In this document: in pieces, positions 1 to 7,662 of the stretch
Numbering within the stretch: the stretch's first letter is position 1
Layout: the number at the start of each line of letters is the position of its first letter
Source of the DNA: Thalassotalea eurytherma
GTDB lineage: Bacteria; Pseudomonadota; Gammaproteobacteria; Enterobacterales; Alteromonadaceae
NCBI RefSeq assembly: GCF_030161415.1
Contig: NZ_BSSU01000017.1
Coordinates: forward strand, 1-36,671
Direction: 5' to 3'
Length of the DNA stretch: 36,671 nt
Notes under the pieces: model-generated
Told to the model about the DNA's origin: nothing
What the model saw: the letters and a program-made list of their open reading frames with translations, nothing else
Databases searched by the model: none
Position numbers and translations under genes: made by a program

Positions 1-2
1 CG

Positions 3-50
3 TTGAGTTCTTGTTTACTTTGCATACAATGTATCCATTGAGTGACAATG
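3..50 (+). promoter_or_regulatory. Candidate promoter and operator of the TetR-like gene
   Basis: A possible -35 (TTGAGT, 3-8) and -10 (TACAAT, 25-30) are 16 nt apart. Starting inside the -10, three 5-bp half-sites alternate in orientation: CAATG at 27-31, CATTG at 36-40 and CAATG at 46-50, forming two overlapping inverted repeats with 4- and 5-nt spacers. TetR regulators often bind inverted repeats over their own promoter, so autorepression is a reasonable inference. The half-sites are short and could be chance. Confidence 0.35.
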
Positions 51-62
51 TAATTCATAAAT

Positions 63-527
63 ATGGCAAAGATTTCAGCGAAAGAGCGAGAGCAAAAAAA
101 GCAGCAACTAGATGAGATAGTGCTAAATATTTTTTGGCAACATGGCTGGCATGCTATTTCTTATGCCTCTGTAGCTGAAGCGTTCGGCACGAGTCGAGGT
201 GCCATTCAACGTTATTACCCGAGCCATAATGATTTTTCAAATGCGCTCAAAGGTAAGGTATTGCCCTTGGTGGTGTCACAGTTAGACTGGCAATCAAAAG
301 AAGCTTTTTATCAATCGTGGATTGTCGCGTTACATAGTGAAGATGGTAAGTTTAGGCGCGTAATGGAAATGCTGTTCTCGCAAGTCTGCAGCAAAGGTTC
401 ATCTGAGCAGGCGGCAATCGGTGTTCATCAATTTTTATCGACAATCAACGAAAAATTCGAGGATGAATCTCTGGGCAAAGAGCTCTTTGGCGAAACATTT
501 TTAGCGCTATTAAATCAAGCTAACTAA
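63..527 (+). CDS. TetR-family transcriptional regulator
   Basis: A 154-residue protein with an N-terminal TetR-type DNA-binding domain at about residues 10-60: a first helix (EIVLNIFWQHGW), then the helix-turn-helix SVAEAFGTSRGAIQRYYPS, whose RGAIQRYY segment matches the recognition helix and following helix of this family. The remaining 90 residues would form the ligand-binding and dimer domain. They are shorter than the usual 120-140 residues and show no recognisable ligand signature. No good ribosome binding site precedes the ATG, but no other in-frame start would keep the first helix. A small membrane protein gene follows 35 nt downstream on the same strand and may be co-transcribed. The regulated gene is not evident; it may lie left of the window. 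Confidence 0.8.
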   Translation: MAKISAKEREQKKQQLDEIVLNIFWQHGWHAISYASVAEAFGTSRGAIQRYYPSHNDFSNALKGKVLPLVVSQLDWQSKEAFYQSWIVALHSEDGKFRRVMEMLFSQVCSKGSSEQAAIGVHQFLSTINEKFEDESLGKELFGETFLALLNQAN

Positions 528-562
528 AAAAAGATCTCAATAAGATTCAAAGTGAGGCGCAC

Positions 563-715
563 ATGATTTGGATGACGGGTAAATTTATCTTGTTATTTTT
601 GATTGTGCTTTTCTTACCAAGCCGGTTTATAAAGCGTAAATATCGTTTACTGAGAAAGCTAAAATGCTTTCAACTGCTCCAATATAGTCGTTTAAAACAC
701 TTTATTAGTTTTTAG
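563..715 (+). CDS. Small single-pass membrane protein (50 aa), unknown
   Basis: A 50-codon frame starting at ATG 563 and ending with TAG at 713-715. A GTGAGG ribosome binding site sits 5 nt before the ATG. The product starts MIWMTGKFILLFLIVLFLPS, a hydrophobic stretch able to span the membrane once, followed by a strongly basic tail rich in Lys and Arg (RFIKRKYRLLRKLK). That layout suggests an inner-membrane peptide with its tail in the cytoplasm. It lies 35 nt after the TetR-like gene and converges with the histidine kinase gene. I do not recognise a family. The ribosome binding site and the amphipathic composition support it as real, but it could be a chance frame. Confidence 0.45.
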   Translation: MIWMTGKFILLFLIVLFLPSRFIKRKYRLLRKLKCFQLLQYSRLKHFISF

Positions 716-755
716 CGTTGTTAAGCGATTATTCATGTTAGTTGTATTGATGGTT

Positions 756-1982
756 TTAATGAAACGTCACTTTCGCCGTGCAGCCTTGGGTATCGTTATT
801 TACTAACGAAAACTGCCAGCCATATTTTTGGCAAATATCCTCAACAATGACTAAACCAATACCAAAACCTTGGTAGCCTCTACTTTGCGCTTCTAAGCCA
901 ATACCGTTATCTATAATACTCAGTTGGTTTTCATCTAAAAAAATAGATACCTGACCTTTGGCCGTGCTATTTACGGCATTGATCAATAAATTTTTAAACA
1001 ACGTTTTGAATAACGTTGGTTGCACGGGCAATCGAAATGCAGAGAGTATCTGATAATCTACTTGGCATTCATTACTTTGAATGTAGGTGTCGATATCATG
1101 TAATTCCTGTTCTATAAGCTTGTCATCAACAACAATTTCACCGTCATCGTCATTACTTTCTCGTGCCAGTAATAACAATGTTTGTGTTAACTCATTCATA
1201 TCATCAACGGCTTTGCTGATGCGCGAGGTCTGAATGCTAACTTTTTCGTTTTCAAGGCGGTTCAATAAACTAGTAGCACCTTTTATTACGGTCATTGGCG
1301 TGCGCAATTCATGGGAAACATAACGGGTAAAGGATTTTTCTCTGGTGATAGAACGAGCAATTGATTGGCGATAATCATTAATCGCCGTTACCGTTTGTTT
1401 TAACTCTATGGTGGCGTGACCTTCAACAGTTAACGCTTCAAATGATTTCGCTTCATCGCTGTCTAATTGTTTAGCCAGAGAGCGAAATGGTAAAGATATT
1501 TTGTTGGCGGCGGCCACGATGTAAAACCTAGCACATAAAACCAAAAACAAACCGCCAGCAATAACGGCTAGCTCAATCATTAAAAATACATCATCACTCC
1601 ACTCTGATGCGCGACTGTTTTCTACTAGGTAATAGGTTTGCTTATCAATTTTCTTTGCGACGATGACATATTCGCTATCATCTTCATCAAAATGCATCGA
1701 TTGTGCACCTAGCCAGCTTTCAGGTAAGTGCGTTTGAATAATGTTTGGCAAGCTAGCGAACTCATCATAACTTATGGTGAGTGAGTCAACTTGTTTAGTG
1801 CCTTTGCCGCCATCTCGATAATAATTTAAATGGTATTCGCTGACCTCGTTAAGGCGCTTAGTATTAACGGTGTTTTCTGTAATCAAAATAGCGGAACGAA
1901 AGATTATCCAATTGACAGCGAGTAAGATTAACGTACCAAAAATGAACGCTCGACTAATCGTCTGTGTAATAGAAATCGACAT
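756..1982 (-). CDS. Sensor histidine kinase of an OmpR-type two-component system
   Basis: Membrane-bound sensor kinase of 408 residues. Counting from ATG 1982, a first membrane segment lies at about 10-30, a periplasmic sensor region at about 31-132, a second segment at about 133-156, a HAMP-like linker, and then the HisKA helix RYVSHELRTPMTVI with the phospho-acceptor His224. The ATPase domain shows the N box (KNLLINAVNS), the G1 box DNGIGL and the G2 box GFGIGL. It is encoded directly after its response regulator. A TTG at 1994 would extend it by four residues and overlap the regulator by 8 nt; the ATG lies 4 nt after the regulator stop. Neither has a strong ribosome binding site. The operon also encodes two glycosyltransferases, so the signal is probably an envelope cue such as cationic peptides or cations, as for PhoQ/PmrB. 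The ligand is unknown. Confidence 0.9.
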   Translation of the reverse strand: MSISITQTISRAFIFGTLILLAVNWIIFRSAILITENTVNTKRLNEVSEYHLNYYRDGGKGTKQVDSLTISYDEFASLPNIIQTHLPESWLGAQSMHFDEDDSEYVIVAKKIDKQTYYLVENSRASEWSDDVFLMIELAVIAGGLFLVLCARFYIVAAANKISLPFRSLAKQLDSDEAKSFEALTVEGHATIELKQTVTAINDYRQSIARSITREKSFTRYVSHELRTPMTVIKGATSLLNRLENEKVSIQTSRISKAVDDMNELTQTLLLLARESNDDDGEIVVDDKLIEQELHDIDTYIQSNECQVDYQILSAFRLPVQPTLFKTLFKNLLINAVNSTAKGQVSIFLDENQLSIIDNGIGLEAQSRGYQGFGIGLVIVEDICQKYGWQFSLVNNDTQGCTAKVTFH

Positions 1983-1986
1983 TTTA

Positions 1987-2652
1987 TTATTCAATTTTGT
2001 AACCCAACTTAGGAATCGTTTTTATCATTTCAACATCAAAGGGTTTATCTACTTTTGTGCGCAATTGATAAATGTGTTTTCGTAAAACATCTTGGTCTGG
2101 TGGTTCATCTGCCCAAAGTTTTTTCTCGATGTCTTCCCGACTAACAATTTCAGGCGAGCGCTGGCACAGTAAAGTTAAAATTTTAAAGCAGCTAGGATTT
2201 AGTTTTATCAGTTGCTGCTCACGCATAACGGTGTGTGTCTTTAAATTGAGCGAAAGCTCACCAACACTTAAGGATTGATTAAAACCAGTCCCCTTACTGC
2301 GCCTTAATACAGCAATAATTCTTGCTTCAAGAAGCGCTAAATCAAAGGGCTTTACGATATAGTCATCAGCGCCAGTTTGCAGCCCCTTTAACATATCCTT
2401 GTTTGTGTCTCTTGCCGTAAGCATAATAACAGGGGTGCTAATGCCTTCTGCCCTGATCGTTTGACAAATTGTTAAACCATCAATACCTGGCAACATGAGA
2501 TCTAAGATAATACAGTCATACTGATTTTCTTGGGCTAAAGTTAAGCCAAGCGTCCCAGTTGCTGCATAATCAAGATCGTATTCATCGCCATCGAAATATT
2601 CATAGATTATTTCTGCGACTTCTTTGCTGTCTTCTACTAATAGTAACTTCAT
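1987..2652 (-). CDS. OmpR/PhoP-family response regulator
   Basis: A 221-residue DNA-binding response regulator. The receiver domain (1-115) has the acidic pair E7/D8, the phospho-acceptor Asp51 in IILDLMLPGIDG, the conserved Thr in LTARD, and Lys101 in the VKPFD motif. The C-terminal winged helix (about 125-220) has the OmpR-type recognition region (REDIEKKLW... VLRKHIYQLRTKVD) and ends with TIPKLGYKIE. It forms an operon with the kinase immediately downstream and follows the GT83 gene by 34 nt. The likely role is to activate this same operon and other envelope genes when phosphorylated by the partner kinase. Phosphorelay partnership is inferred from adjacency. Confidence 0.93.
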   Translation of the reverse strand: MKLLLVEDSKEVAEIIYEYFDGDEYDLDYAATGTLGLTLAQENQYDCIILDLMLPGIDGLTICQTIRAEGISTPVIMLTARDTNKDMLKGLQTGADDYIVKPFDLALLEARIIAVLRRSKGTGFNQSLSVGELSLNLKTHTVMREQQLIKLNPSCFKILTLLCQRSPEIVSREDIEKKLWADEPPDQDVLRKHIYQLRTKVDKPFDVEMIKTIPKLGYKIE

Positions 2653-2686
2653 GATTGTACTTTAATGTTGCCTCAAATCAGTATGA

Positions 2687-4084
2687 CTAACTACAATAAA
2701 ATAAGGAATATCTTTGCACTACCAATTTACTGGTGCAGGCAGACATAACGATCGAAAACGCCTCACTTTCACTGTTTTTCACGGCAATCAACACATTTCG
2801 TAGCGCTATTAGCGTTGCCAACTGCTGATAATTATCGACAACTCTAGCGTTCCCCTTGCTATAAAAGCTGGCAGAAAAAGGGCGCTTTTTCCAGTAATAA
2901 ACTGATTGATTGTCTGGAACATTTTTTAATAATTGAGCATGAGATATCTTGCTCCACTGCCCTGAACATACATAGCCTAAAATGGTGATAAGCATCAGTA
3001 GTGATATGACAGCGGCAATTTTTATGAGTTGTTTTTGTTTAATGGCTTGCGCGCAAAGTATTGCCAATGCTGGCAGTGCTGGCATTACATAAGCAGGTAG
3101 AATATTGCCAGCTAAGGTAAACAATAGCATTGGCGCAAGTGCCCACGCTACAAGATAGCTATTGATTGGTTGCAATGTCCGTTGTCTCAGCGCCTTTACT
3201 GATTTTTTAGGTTGTCTAATGATTCTTGCTACAAGAATAAACGACCAAGGAAATGCCATGGCGAGCCAGAAAAGCCAAATTGTACCTTTTGCTTCATCAT
3301 GGGCACTACCGTATAAGTCACCTTGCCAGCCCGGCTCAATAAACCTAAGTACATGTTCACCCCATAAAAAGTAATGTAAAAACCCCGGGGTTGCTTGTTC
3401 AGCCATCAGATACCAAGGCAGGGCAAGCAAGGCAAATATTAAGAGTCCAGAAAGCCAAGGTAAAGATTTAATCGCAGGTAATAGGCAACCTTGATAAAGA
3501 GACCAAACCACTAATGCTATGCCTATGATAACAACTGAAACAGGACCTTTTACTAGCATACCCATTGCCATCGCGACGAAAAATAGCAATCCCGCAATAT
3601 GGGATTTGTTCTGGTAGTTTAACCAAAAAGAGGCCATCGCTAGTGTTATTGAAAGCATGAGTATCGCGTCAGTCATAACCATTGCGCCGCCCACAATAAA
3701 ACCTATCATTGAGCAAAGCATGAGTACGCTAGTAATTGCCGTTGATTGATTAAACCAACGCTTAGTAAAGCTAAAAGTGAATAAGATTGTTACTAAACTT
3801 GCTGCAAAATGTGGTAGCCGAGCGCTAAACTCGTGAACGCCAAAGAGTTCAAAGCTGAGGGAGGTTGCCCAAGTATGCAAAGGCGGTTTACCCCAAAAAG
3901 GCGTTAACTCATTAAACATCGGTGTCAAATAATTATTAGTGCTAGCCATCATGCGCGCCATATCACCATACCTAGCCTCTGTAGTGTCATATAAGGGGTA
4001 CAAGCCAAGCGATAGTAAACGAACGGCAATTATTGCTATGATGAGCATTAAAAAATAGCGTTGTTCTTTAGTTGATAGAATCAT
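2687..4084 (-). CDS. GT83 (ArnT-like) lipid-linked sugar transferase
   Basis: An integral membrane glycosyltransferase of about 465 residues in the ArnT/PMT_2 family, which moves a sugar from a polyprenyl-phosphate donor to an acceptor such as lipid A on the periplasmic side. The first loop has the family signature YDTTEARYGDMARMM, with acidic residues expected at the catalytic site, then FWGKPPLHTW; about ten hydrophobic segments follow. It is shorter than ArnT of E. coli (about 550), with a small C-terminal periplasmic part, so its substrate may differ from aminoarabinose. I chose ATG 4084 because an AGGTGG ribosome binding site lies 8 nt before it; a GTG at 4096 would overlap the upstream gene. 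The GT2 donor synthase is just upstream and a GtrA-like flippase is divergent, giving a complete donor-flip-transfer set. Confidence 0.85.
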   Translation of the reverse strand: MILSTKEQRYFLMLIIAIIAVRLLSLGLYPLYDTTEARYGDMARMMASTNNYLTPMFNELTPFWGKPPLHTWATSLSFELFGVHEFSARLPHFAASLVTILFTFSFTKRWFNQSTAITSVLMLCSMIGFIVGGAMVMTDAILMLSITLAMASFWLNYQNKSHIAGLLFFVAMAMGMLVKGPVSVVIIGIALVVWSLYQGCLLPAIKSLPWLSGLLIFALLALPWYLMAEQATPGFLHYFLWGEHVLRFIEPGWQGDLYGSAHDEAKGTIWLFWLAMAFPWSFILVARIIRQPKKSVKALRQRTLQPINSYLVAWALAPMLLFTLAGNILPAYVMPALPALAILCAQAIKQKQLIKIAAVISLLMLITILGYVCSGQWSKISHAQLLKNVPDNQSVYYWKKRPFSASFYSKGNARVVDNYQQLATLIALRNVLIAVKNSESEAFSIVMSACTSKLVVQRYSLFYCS

Positions 4085-4088
4085 GTTT

Positions 4089-5102
4089 TTACCCACCTGA
4101 ACGTGAAACTTTTAAAGAGGGGGTCGAGTGGTTATCCATTACGATATAAATAGGGCGTTGCTTACTTTCGGTAAAAATTCTTCCGACATATTCGCCCAGT
4201 AATCCAATTGCCATAAGTTGAGCGCCGCCTAACCATAGTTGAATGAGCATTAAAGAAGGGTATCCAGCGACACTGTTTTGAAAAAACAGGGCTTGAAATA
4301 GAACAATGGCACTGTAGACAAACGCACCGATAGAGACAATACCACCTAACCACGTAGCAATTTTTAATGGCTTTACGCTAAAAGAGGTGATGCCTGCTAA
4401 GCCAAGTTGCACTAATTGAATAAATGACCACTTAGTATCACCAGCAACACGCTCTGGTCTATCAAAGGTGAGGCATGTTTGTTTGTAGCCAGGCCAAGAC
4501 ATGATCCCCTTCATATAGCGATTTTTCTCACTCAGTTTCTTTATGTCATCGATTACACGGCGAGAAAGTAGTCGAAAGTCACCAACGTCAGTTGCTATTT
4601 CTACGTCAGATAGTTTGCGTAATAATCGATAGTAGATGTGGGCACAAGCTTTCTTAAATGCTGATTCACCTTGGCGGTCACTGCGGCGCATGTTGACAAC
4701 ATCAAAACCCTCTCGCCATTTGTTTAGCATTTGTGGTATCAAGTTGGGCGGATCTTGAAGATCTGCATCAAGCAAAATAGCTGATTGTCCGCGGCATAAA
4801 TCTAACCCTGCTGTCATCGCTGCTTCTTTACCAAAATTACGGCTCAAATTGACAAGCTCTATATTGGCGTGAATTGGGGGAAGACTTTGCATAATCTTCC
4901 AGCTGTTGTCTGTACTGCCATCGTTTACATAAATGACTTCAATTTGCTCTTTTGGCAACAGCGCTAATGTTTGTGCAAGCTCATGATGAAACATCGCTAA
5001 CATGGCTTGTTCATTGTAAACAGGCACGATGATTGACAGGGTAATATTGCCTTGTTGCTCTGGCTGTTCTTGAAAGCTTTGCATGACGGAAACTAATTGC
5101 AT
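4089..5102 (-). CDS. GT2 polyprenyl-phosphate glycosyltransferase (ArnC/GtrB/DPM1-like)
   Basis: A 337-residue enzyme that would transfer a sugar from a nucleotide donor to undecaprenyl phosphate on the cytoplasmic face. The GT-A domain begins with LSIIVPVYNEQ, followed by VNDGSTDNS, NLSRNFGKEAAM and the metal-binding region DADLQDPP. Two hydrophobic segments at the C-terminus (about 240-315) anchor it, as in GtrB and ArnC. An AAGGTC ribosome binding site lies about 8 nt before ATG 5102. It is the first gene of the operon that continues into the GT83 transferase and the two-component system. No sugar-nucleotide biosynthesis gene (such as arnA/arnB) is in the window, so the sugar cannot be named; glucose or another common nucleotide sugar is as likely as aminoarabinose. 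Confidence 0.88.
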   Translation of the reverse strand: MQLVSVMQSFQEQPEQQGNITLSIIVPVYNEQAMLAMFHHELAQTLALLPKEQIEVIYVNDGSTDNSWKIMQSLPPIHANIELVNLSRNFGKEAAMTAGLDLCRGQSAILLDADLQDPPNLIPQMLNKWREGFDVVNMRRSDRQGESAFKKACAHIYYRLLRKLSDVEIATDVGDFRLLSRRVIDDIKKLSEKNRYMKGIMSWPGYKQTCLTFDRPERVAGDTKWSFIQLVQLGLAGITSFSVKPLKIATWLGGIVSIGAFVYSAIVLFQALFFQNSVAGYPSLMLIQLWLGGAQLMAIGLLGEYVGRIFTESKQRPIYIVMDNHSTPSLKVSRSGG

Positions 5103-5172
5103 AAAAACGACCTTATAACTAAGTTGCTCGCATTCTAGGGCAGGGCATGTCCAAAAAATGTCGTAAAAAGTA

Positions 5173-5210
5173 TTGACGTTTTTTAGACTAACTTAACGTT
5201 AAGCTAGTCT
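5173..5210. promoter_or_regulatory. Palindromic operator in the divergent GT2 / gtrA-like promoter region
   Basis: A 26-bp inverted repeat spans 5185-5210. The central 12 bp CTTAACGTTAAG (5192-5203) are a perfect palindrome, flanked after one mismatched pair by the arms AGACTA (5185-5190) and TAGTCT (5205-5210); 24 of 26 positions are symmetric. A -35-like TTGACG (5173-5178) lies just left of it, so the palindrome would cover the expected -10 region for rightward transcription. The symmetry suggests a dimeric regulator controlling both directions. The protein is unknown; OmpR-type regulators usually bind direct repeats. Confidence 0.5.
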
Positions 5211-5233
5211 TATTTGATGTTGAGTGTTGTTGA

Positions 5234-5614
5234 ATGGAGCTACTATTTCGTTTTGCTTTAATTGGTATGATTGGATTTGCTGTCGATGCCTCAAGTTTCA
5301 TGTTGATAATGCAGGCGATGTCAGCTCAAACGGTAGTTGAAATTAATACCGCTCGCATTCTAGCGTTTATTATTGCTATGCTTGTTACGTGGCTGGGTAA
5401 TCGTTACTACACGTTTTCAGACGCTGAGAAGTCTTCTGCTATCAATCAGTTATCTAAACATTGTTTAGCAGCATGTGGCGCGTTTGTGCTCAATTTTATT
5501 TGCTTTCAATTGGTGCTACTGACGACAGGGGTTCTTGCCTTAGCGTTTTTAGTGGGGATTGGAGTCGGGTTTATATGTAACTTCGCCATGTCAAAAAAAC
5601 GTGTGTTTATCTAA
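5234..5614 (+). CDS. GtrA-like membrane protein (putative polyprenyl-linked sugar flippase)
   Basis: A 126-residue protein with four predicted membrane segments (about 5-27, 40-57, 72-94 and 97-117), the size and layout of the GtrA/DPMS_TM family. Recognisable features are the opening FRFALIGMIGFAVD, the loop LVTWLGNRYYTFSD and the closing FICNFAMSKKRVFI, all typical. GtrA proteins are thought to move polyprenyl-phosphate-linked sugars across the inner membrane. It faces away from the GT2-GT83 operon across a shared palindromic promoter region, so the three proteins probably form one lipid-linked sugar pathway. The ribosome binding site is weak. Its end is only 14 nt from the convergent fatty-acid methyltransferase gene, with no visible terminator between them. 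Confidence 0.85.
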   Translation: MELLFRFALIGMIGFAVDASSFMLIMQAMSAQTVVEINTARILAFIIAMLVTWLGNRYYTFSDAEKSSAINQLSKHCLAACGAFVLNFICFQLVLLTTGVLALAFLVGIGVGFICNFAMSKKRVFI

Positions 5615-5628
5615 CATGGCGAGCATTA

Positions 5629-6873
5629 TTAAAAGTTTGGCTTACGAGCAACAATATGCACAGTAGACGTGGCACGCTCTAAAAAGGCGCCTTCACAATA
5701 TGCAAAGTAATATAGCCATAGTCGCTTAAAGTTTTCATCGTAACCATGTTGACTGATTTCTTGCCAGTTAGCTAAAAAGTTTTCACGCCAATGGGCAAGT
5801 GTTTTAGCGTAATCTAAACCGATGTCACTCAATGATTCCATCACCATATTGGTATGCTGACATAATTGTTCAGAAAGCAACGTAATCGACGGTAAAAAAC
5901 CACCTGGGAAAATATAACGTTGAATGAAATCAACATTGTTCAGGTAGTGATCAAGCCTTTGATCGGCGATAGTGATCGCTTGGATTAATAACTTACCTTG
6001 CGGTTTGACCAACGCATTACATTGCTGAAAGAAACTCTCTAGATATTCATGACCTACCGCTTCAATCATTTCGATAGAAACAAGTTTGTCATATTGCCCG
6101 GTTAAATCACGGTAGTCGTCTTTTAACAAGGTTATTTTGTCGGTTAAACCTTGTGCTTTTACTTCTGCTTGCGCGTAATCAAATTGTTCTTCAGAAATTG
6201 TGGTTGTGGTCACTTTACAGCCGTAATGCTTTGCCATGTGAATAGCAAGCCCGCCCCACCCAGTGCCAATTTCTATGACATGATCGTGTTCAGTCAGTGC
6301 TAACTTTTGACAAATGGTATCTAGCTTATGAAATTGTGCCTCTGCAAGACTCGCATTGTCTTGTGGGTAAATAGCTGATGAATACATCATGCTTTTATCC
6401 AGAAAGCGGGTATAAAGTTCGTTGCCTAAATCGTAATGAGCGACAATGTTCTTCTTTGAACCTTTAAGAGAATTTCGATTTAAACGGTGAAACAACCGTG
6501 CTTTTAGTCGAGACAGTAAAGATTTGTTGCTGTCTATATTATCGGTAATTTGCTGTGCACGGGCGAATATTCGGATGACTTCTGTTAAGTTCGGGCTGTG
6601 CCATTTATCTTCTATAAATGCTTCAGCAACGCCAATACTGCCACCTTTAACAAAATCTACATAGGCACTTGCATCATTAATGATGATAGTTGCGTGGCGT
6701 TGATTTGATATTATGTCATCTGCTACAGCACCAAAGCGTGAAACTTGATTGCCTTCGAAAACTTCTATTACGTCATTATCTAGTTTGCCTAAAGCGTTAA
6801 AAACCAATGAACGGCAACGCTTTGTTAACCAGTTTAGTTTTATTTCAGGCTGTATATTTGCAATCGATTCCAT
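5629..6873 (-). CDS. Cyclopropane-fatty-acid-synthase-like SAM methyltransferase
   Basis: A 414-residue member of the Cfa family (COG2230), which methylates double bonds of acyl chains in membrane phospholipids. The SAM-binding motif is VIEIGTGWGGLA (about 199-210), preceded by HYDLGNELYTRFLD. Compared with E. coli Cfa as I recall it, the bicarbonate ligands Glu239 and Tyr317 are kept (Glu271, Tyr355), but Cys139 becomes Ser166 (in MMYSSAIYP) and His266 becomes Gln298 (in LLIQAITI). The enzyme may therefore not make cyclopropane by the usual route; related proteins in ChrR-sigma regulons have been tied to furan fatty acid synthesis. A GAGAGGA ribosome binding site precedes the ATG. It is the last gene of the sigma/ChrR operon, 15 nt after the DUF1365 gene. 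Confidence 0.88.
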   Translation of the reverse strand: MESIANIQPEIKLNWLTKRCRSLVFNALGKLDNDVIEVFEGNQVSRFGAVADDIISNQRHATIIINDASAYVDFVKGGSIGVAEAFIEDKWHSPNLTEVIRIFARAQQITDNIDSNKSLLSRLKARLFHRLNRNSLKGSKKNIVAHYDLGNELYTRFLDKSMMYSSAIYPQDNASLAEAQFHKLDTICQKLALTEHDHVIEIGTGWGGLAIHMAKHYGCKVTTTTISEEQFDYAQAEVKAQGLTDKITLLKDDYRDLTGQYDKLVSIEMIEAVGHEYLESFFQQCNALVKPQGKLLIQAITIADQRLDHYLNNVDFIQRYIFPGGFLPSITLLSEQLCQHTNMVMESLSDIGLDYAKTLAHWRENFLANWQEISQHGYDENFKRLWLYYFAYCEGAFLERATSTVHIVARKPNF

Positions 6874-6888
6874 ATCGTCCTCTCGCGC

Positions 6889-7653
6889 TTATTGCTCATT
6901 TCTTTTTGTTTGGTACGGTATAAATGGTACGCGTTTCATAAATAGCTTTAATGCTTGAAAATAAATACCGGTGACAATTTTTAATGTCATGTGAGGTAAT
7001 GTTGCCCACACTTTCAGTAAATTCTTTTGACTGAAGTCCACTCGCTTTAATGCCAGTGTTGCGTCGAATATTTTCTCCGCTTTATCATCAGTTATATTTT
7101 CAATGTGAATTAACAAGTTTTTATCGTCTTCTACTGGTGGTTTTACACGCCAGTGATACTGCATGGCTATGTCTAAAAAAGGTGAAACATGAAAGTCTTT
7201 GTCAGTCACCTGATGCATATTTAAGTCTACCACGTAGTAATGACGTTTATTCCAAGGCGTGTTGCTAACTTCCGCTAGCATATATTGGCATTTTCCTTGT
7301 TTATCAAAACAGAAGAAAAAATTTGCAGGGCTAAAATAGAGTCCAAAGCATCTCGCTTGCACTAACATGACAACTTTGCCGCCCTGCCAAATACTACCCA
7401 AGGAATTCACTTTTGATTTAATACGGTTTTTTAAATCACCTGGTTCACTATTGACATAATCTTTTTCGACAAAGCGAATAGGGCGAAACCAACTGGTGCC
7501 GAGTACACCCATGTCTATGTTGTCATTTTCGATATCATCAAGATCAAGCGCTAACATATACAAGTTGTAGGTAAAGGCATTCTTCTTTGGGAAGAATCGA
7601 CGATGCCTTACTTGGCCTTGGTATATTGCGCTTTGGCTTTGTTGTGAATTCAT
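6889..7653 (-). CDS. DUF1365 family protein
   Basis: A 254-residue DUF1365 (COG3496) protein. It opens with the family hallmark IYQGQVRHRRFFPKKNAFTY and contains NFFFCFD, LAEVSNTPWNKRHYYV and the histidine-bearing KDFHVSPFLD segment. No signal peptide or clear membrane segment is visible, except a weakly hydrophobic stretch near the C-terminus. The biochemical activity is not established to my knowledge. The gene nearly always lies between an FAD amine-oxidase-like gene (COG2907) and a Cfa-like gene, as here (9 nt and 15 nt spacings), so a joint role in modifying membrane fatty acids is the best inference. In Rhodobacter sphaeroides a homologue is reported in the RpoE-ChrR singlet-oxygen regulon. 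No good ribosome binding site is seen, which suggests translational coupling. Confidence 0.9.
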   Translation of the reverse strand: MNSQQSQSAIYQGQVRHRRFFPKKNAFTYNLYMLALDLDDIENDNIDMGVLGTSWFRPIRFVEKDYVNSEPGDLKNRIKSKVNSLGSIWQGGKVVMLVQARCFGLYFSPANFFFCFDKQGKCQYMLAEVSNTPWNKRHYYVVDLNMHQVTDKDFHVSPFLDIAMQYHWRVKPPVEDDKNLLIHIENITDDKAEKIFDATLALKRVDFSQKNLLKVWATLPHMTLKIVTGIYFQALKLFMKRVPFIPYQTKRNEQ

Positions 7654-7662
7654 GATGTTTCG

